A program made the position numbers and the translations under genes. Of a stretch of 64,000 nucleotides of DNA, positions 59,821 through 64,000 are shown piece by piece. Under the pieces are notes generated by a model. That model was given only the letters and a program-made list of their open reading frames with translations. It did no database searches and had not been told where the DNA came from. Position 1 is the first letter of the stretch; each line of letters opens with the position of its first letter. The stretch lies in assembly GCA_022661535.1 (NCBI GenBank), contig JAKULF010000006.1, positions 2,599,001 to 2,663,000 on the forward strand, given 5' to 3'. This DNA comes from Eutypa lata (lineage: Eukaryota; Ascomycota; Sordariomycetes; Xylariales; Diatrypaceae).

Positions 59821-61326
59821 ATGGCGGAAGTGGTTGCAGTTATTACGGCCGTTTTTGCCATTGCGGAGATTCTGGTGAAATCGACTCAAAAGCTCAGCGA
59901 CTTTCTCAACACAGATCGATCGGCACTTAAAGAAATCAAGCTCTTCTCGAATGAAGCGACGACCTTCATAGATATTATCTATTCCTTCTGCGAGATTGCA
60001 GAAAACAGAATCGATTCCAGCAACGGAAAGAAAACAAGACTTAAGTTGGTCCATAGTATACGCAAGGAATGCGCACCCGTGGCAGAAGAACTTGTTAAGC
60101 TGGTCAACATAATTCTCAAGATCAAGCCTTTCCGTCTCTCATCAGCATAAGATATTTGGGCACGCATCATATGGGTCTTTAAGAGGCCTGATGTGGATCT
60201 AATCAGGGGATATCTCGCGAGTGCGAAAACAAGCATACTTTGCGCAATGGGTTTCTTTCGGCTAGAGGATAAGATACTAAAGGGGGACACTCAATTAGTG
60301 TTAGTATACCCTAATCCAGATTATTTCGTATGCTAAAGTTGAGACAGCGAAATTCTGAATCAACAACTGCTAAACACCATACAAGAACTGAAGAGAACAA
60401 GAAGGGATTTAGAAGACTACAGGAGAAAGCATCCATCCATACTGAATTCCAATCATAGTACGGCGTACACAGCAATTACGGAGAATAATTACCATGTGGA
60501 GAAGCATGTCGTAAAGGCCCTTCAAACCGAGGCCCGGAAGGTAAGACGAATGGCGAGATTCAATAACCACAACAGAGGAAGACCAGTCTCACCGGTACGG
60601 AGTCCCTCGCATCAGGGGTCGGGTGCTATACCCAGTGAACCTACCACTATGGAAAACCACCAACCTTCTCACGCTGAGAAGCAAAGAGAAGGAAACAGTG
60701 TCCGTCATAACATCCGCGATGAGATATACCAGGATCGAAAACATTCACGTGCTCGTGCTCGTGCCCGTTCTATTCAACGATCGCCACCTCCATCTTCACC
60801 TAGGAGATCGGTTCGGGAAAGAAGGTTCGGAGATATCACCGTTAGTGAACTCGATTGCGGTGAGGTAGATATCGTCAAGAGTGTACGGGGGACGAGAACG
60901 GCTGCGGGAAAGGAGGCAAAAGATTCTGCTGAGACATCTACCGAAAGGGGCGGTGACCCACGAACTCAACCTGTGGGAGAGGCCGCGCCTCCAGAATCGG
61001 AGACGAGTAGACCAAGCCCCCAAGGTATTTCTCGGATAGAAGCGGAAGGTCTACATGAAGACGCCAGCAAGTCAAAGAACGTCGAGTCACCTGGGTCTCT
61101 ATCCCATGGTTTTATTCAAGGGGATGTGAACAATGAAAAGGAAGCCCCACGGGGAGAGCGAAGTGACTCGCGGTCGGGTCATCCATCGAGTCCACATATA
61201 AATACTCCAGAACGCAATAGATCAAGAGATAGGAGTCCAGGTCAGTGGAGAGCGCTGCCGCCATTCGGTGGCGAAGGCAACAGAAGGCGCCCAAGGAAAC
61301 GACGATCGCCGTCTCCCACACGATAA
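59821..61326 (+). pseudogene. Broken fungal N-terminal-domain protein with Arg/Ser-rich tail
   Basis: The ATG at 59821 opens a 109-codon frame beginning MAEVVAVITAVFAIAEILVK. This is the helical N-terminal domain common in fungal STAND/NACHT-type and orphan proteins. The frame stops at TAA 60148-60150. Directly beyond it, in the same frame, protein-like sequence resumes (DIWARIIWVFKRPDVDLIRG), which I believe is the next part of the same domain. Two more in-frame stops lie at 60334 and 60340; those could sit in an intron. From 60343 the same frame stays open to TAA at 61326: a coiled coil (LNQQLLNTIQELKRTRRDLE), then an Arg/Ser-rich, disordered tail ending RKRRSPSPTR. Three blocks in one frame with stops between suggest one gene inactivated by point mutation. 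Two short genes, or unusual splicing, remain possible. Confidence 0.6.
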
Positions 61327-61616
61327 ATTTTGGTTGCTTCTCGCGAGAAACTGACGAATGACGCGGCTACGATCCTCATCTAATTCGTTCTTTATCCTAA
61401 ATTGTAACAACTTCGAATCAGATGTGTGAGATGGAGGAAGATGTTCACAATATATAAACCGCCGTACCCCCTACCCCTAAAAGCTTGAAGTTATCAAGAG
61501 TCATGTGAATTTACAAGAGGTACCTTTGCTTATATTTAAATGTATTATCTACAATAAAAAGATAGGTCTTATGTTGTGAAATATAACCGGTTGTCAATGG
61601 CCCCTTAGTTCTCCTT

Positions 61617-61635
61617 ACTCACTCACTCACTCACT
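61617..61635 (+). repeat. (ACTC)n microsatellite
   Basis: About five units of ACTC downstream of the broken N-terminal-domain gene. Confidence 0.8.
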
Positions 61636-62400
61636 TTATGTATAATATGTAATGTTATTTAGGAAAGACTGAGTTACACTGTTGCAAGCTCTATATGAAA
61701 GCCGATTCAAGATCCTGTCTCAAGTCACTCATAATGGATGACACTAGACTATAGAGTATGTGCATAGATGTCATGAACATTAAGCGACGGTTCCACACAT
61801 AACATAGAGCAGACATTTGAGCTGAGTATTAATTCGGAGCTAGACACCACTTACCATCTTCCCCGGCCAAAAACTGTAAGCACTGCTAATCCCATTGCCT
61901 ACGTATATTATATGTGTGTTGTTGACGGGGGAAATTACCCCATGCGTCTAGCAATCATGCTTAGACACGTGGATAGTGTTCCTACATTAGACGGTTTTAT
62001 CGGGGCAGCTGCACAGGCGGGGATCGGATGAATGCTACTTACCTGGAATAGTAGGTAAAGAACCAGTTTCTTTCTTCTAACCGGTCAATTTCTATGTAGA
62101 CGATCCAATAGCTTAGTCACATCGAGTACGGAGAGAAGCCAGCACAATATGAAGTGGAGTTGCATGTGTTCATCCGGTTCGGTTTACGGCACCAACGTTC
62201 TGGAAGCTCCTCTAATTTAAGCCTCGGCCCGCAACTTAGCGTTGCGCAGTGGACAACCAAGTAACGAATGACATAACTTATAGTGGCATTGATACCCGAA
62301 TCGAATCGAATGGCGCGAGTTGTCGACAACAAACAATTGTTATGCAATTAATTAACTACCCGGACCTTCGAACTTCACGACATCGACCATCACAACAATC

Positions 62401-62455
62401 TTCATCTATCCATTCATCCATACATCCGTCCATCCATAGTTCCATCCATTCATTA
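62401..62455 (+). repeat. CCATC-type imperfect repeat
   Basis: Repeated TCCATCCATTCATCCATAC-like units in the probable promoter or leader of the Lon gene. Confidence 0.7.
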
Positions 62456-62554
62456 CGAGTATCCAATAACTCTGCGCACACTTCAACCGCTCTAGGGCAC
62501 TCTACCTATATAATTGATACATAAGAGCTGCTAAATAAACATCTAGCACTCAGC

Positions 62555-64000
62555 ATGACGATAACAGGACAATCAGCTATCGTACCCGTTATCCCCCTTG
62601 CTAACAGCAGTGTTCTATATCCGGGATCTGTTTTACGAATTCCCGTTCCTTCCACTCGATCGGATATACCTGCTTTGCTTTCGAGTATCTACACGCGTGC
62701 ATCGCAAAGCTCCAAACGAGTCGATCAGATCCCCGTCGTCTGCGTACCCTTAACCTCCCCTCTGCTGAGCCGGCGGGGCCAGCGCTTAATCGAGAACGAC
62801 CCCGACAAGTATAAGAAGCTATTGGAGGCCAACCCTAAGAACATAACCAAGGACCGCCTGTATGGCTATGGCGTCGCTGCTAAAATCACTGGCATCCAAG
62901 GCCAAAATGGCGCCGAGTTCAATCTCCTCGTCCAGGGTGTCTCACGTGTCTCCATGGACAAGATAACACAAGAAAAGCCCTTCTACGAGGCCAAGGTCAA
63001 TTATCACAGCGAGTCCGTTGGTCCCGACGAGCTTCAGAGTCCCGAGTACCGGGAACTTTTTGGCCAGTTGAAGCACCTATCGCGGGAGCTTGTTTCTTAC
63101 CTCCGTGTTTCGGCCTTCCTTCTATCTAATGGGTCCGCCGGCTTGAACCCGCTCCTGTCGCGCCGTCTCGAGCAATTCATTGCAAAGAAGCTTCCCCACG
63201 AGGGAGGTACCCTTGCTGACTTCATGATGAATGTGGTCGAGGGTACTTACGAGGAGAAACTCCAGGTTCTTGGGGCTGCCGATATAACTACTAGGATCCA
63301 AAAGGTCATCGAAATGTTAGAGCATCAGGTGGATGAGATCAAGAGCAATATTAAGGTGACTACGGTTACAAGTACGGCGATTCCCATTCACGTCGACCCA
63401 GAGGACATGGAGAAAATGAAGAAAAGAATTATCCAGAGAGGGCAGATGCCCGGCTTGGGGACGCAGGGAGCAGGTTTTAATATGAGTAACATGTTCGGCG
63501 GCGGCGGTAACCAAGGCGACCCGCAGGATTCAGATGAGTTACAGGAGCTTGAGAAGAGGATCGAGACAGCAAAGCTCCCCCCGGATGCAGCCAAGGTCGC
63601 TGAGCGCGAACTCAAGCGACTGAAGCAGATGATGCCAGCTCAGGCTGAGTACCAAGTGGTGAGGACGTATCTCGAAACTTTGGCGGACATACCTTGGTCT
63701 ACAATTACGGATGATCCCATCAGTGCCGGAAGCTTGGAGCGAGCAAGAAAGCAGCTGGATGATGATCACTATGGAATAGAGAAAGTCAAGAAGCGCTTAC
63801 TTTCGTACTTGACGATTGTCCGTTTGATGCAATCGGCAAATGACGCCATTGAAAAGCAGATCAAGCAGGTTGAGCAGGAAACCGTCGACTTAGAACCAGC
63901 CAAGAGTGATACCACAGAAGACACCCCCCTCGACCCAGAAGTGGAGGAAAAGATCAAAGCAACCGGCGTCAAAGTGCAGGTGCTAAGAGGCAAACTGAGA
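62555..64000 (+). CDS. LON2: Peroxisomal-type Lon protease (5' part, cut by window edge)
   Basis: The ATG at 62555 opens a frame that is still open at 64000, giving the first 482 residues. The Lon N-terminal substrate-binding domain begins at once (AIVPVIPLANSSVLYPGSVL), without the roughly 100-200-residue mitochondrial leader of Pim1-type Lon. This favours the peroxisomal form. Helical segments include YGVAAKITGIQGQ, KLPHEGGTLADFMMNV, the linker helix with ELEKRIETAKLPPDAAK, and ADIPWSTITDDPISAGSLER followed by DDDHYGIEKVKKRLLSYLTI, the classic pre-ATPase block of Lon. An acidic insertion (ETVDLEPAKSDTTEDTPLDP) interrupts that region. The ATPase and protease domains lie beyond the window. 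Peroxisomal Lon removes damaged or misfolded matrix proteins and aids protein import and peroxisome turnover. Confidence 0.93.
   Translation, partial: MTITGQSAIVPVIPLANSSVLYPGSVLRIPVPSTRSDIPALLSSIYTRASQSSKRVDQIPVVCVPLTSPLLSRRGQRLIENDPDKYKKLLEANPKNITKDRLYGYGVAAKITGIQGQNGAEFNLLVQGVSRVSMDKITQEKPFYEAKVNYHSESVGPDELQSPEYRELFGQLKHLSRELVSYLRVSAFLLSNGSAGLNPLLSRRLEQFIAKKLPHEGGTLADFMMNVVEGTYEEKLQVLGAADITTRIQKVIEMLEHQVDEIKSNIKVTTVTSTAIPIHVDPEDMEKMKKRIIQRGQMPGLGTQGAGFNMSNMFGGGGNQGDPQDSDELQELEKRIETAKLPPDAAKVAERELKRLKQMMPAQAEYQVVRTYLETLADIPWSTITDDPISAGSLERARKQLDDDHYGIEKVKKRLLSYLTIVRLMQSANDAIEKQIKQVEQETVDLEPAKSDTTEDTPLDPEVEEKIKATGVKVQVLRGKLR

Larger units (their letters stand above)
61327..62554. other. Intergenic, upstream of Lon
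   Basis: 1.2 kb with no gene recognised. Holds an (ACTC)n tract at about 61617-61635 and a CCAT-rich repeat at about 62401-62455, the latter 100-150 bp before the Lon start. Confidence 0.55.

Overview
The window is nuclear DNA from a filamentous ascomycete (Pezizomycotina, probably Sordariomycetes). The evidence is short GT-AG introns of roughly 50-190 nt with CTAAC-type branch sites, fungal-style orthologues (Prp22, Suv3, Sec1, 4E-T-like, Pmp3-like, GH95, TAP-family hydrolase), and a large block showing the footprint of repeat-induced point mutation (RIP). The class-level assignment is inference.

Layout. 1-14140 is an extremely AT-rich block with almost no CpA or TpG and no intact gene. It holds a 146-bp direct repeat pair that differs only by C/T and G/A transitions, and a 39-bp minisatellite. 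At about 14140-14215 the composition switches abruptly to normal genic DNA. 14.3-23.4 kb is a sparse accessory-like stretch: a JmjC/cupin_8 protein, a small cysteine-rich secreted protein and a secreted TAP-family alpha/beta hydrolase, separated by about 2-kb gaps. 23.9-50.7 kb is a conserved housekeeping block: Prp22 (-), Pmp3-like (+), a conserved fungal protein of unknown function (-), mitochondrial Suv3 (-), a VAMP7/Nyv1-type R-SNARE (+), a membrane-anchored SDR (-), a G-patch protein (+), a divergent kinase-like protein (+), Sec1 (+) and an eIF4E-binding 4E-T-like protein (-). 52.5-61.3 kb is accessory again: a secreted GH95 alpha-L-fucosidase (-), an alpha-kinase with an N-terminal Cys4 motif (-) and a broken fungal N-terminal-domain gene (+). 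A peroxisomal-type Lon protease (+) starts at 62555 and runs off the right edge.

The genes do not form one operon-like system. Themes that recur are RNA handling (Prp22, Suv3, G-patch, 4E-T-like), membrane traffic (Sec1, R-SNARE), secreted hydrolysis (TAP hydrolase, GH95) and organelle quality control (Suv3 in mitochondria, Lon in peroxisomes). I found no tRNA, rRNA, CRISPR array or intact transposon. Exon boundaries were worked out by hand from splice signals, reading phase and family similarity; there was no transcript evidence.
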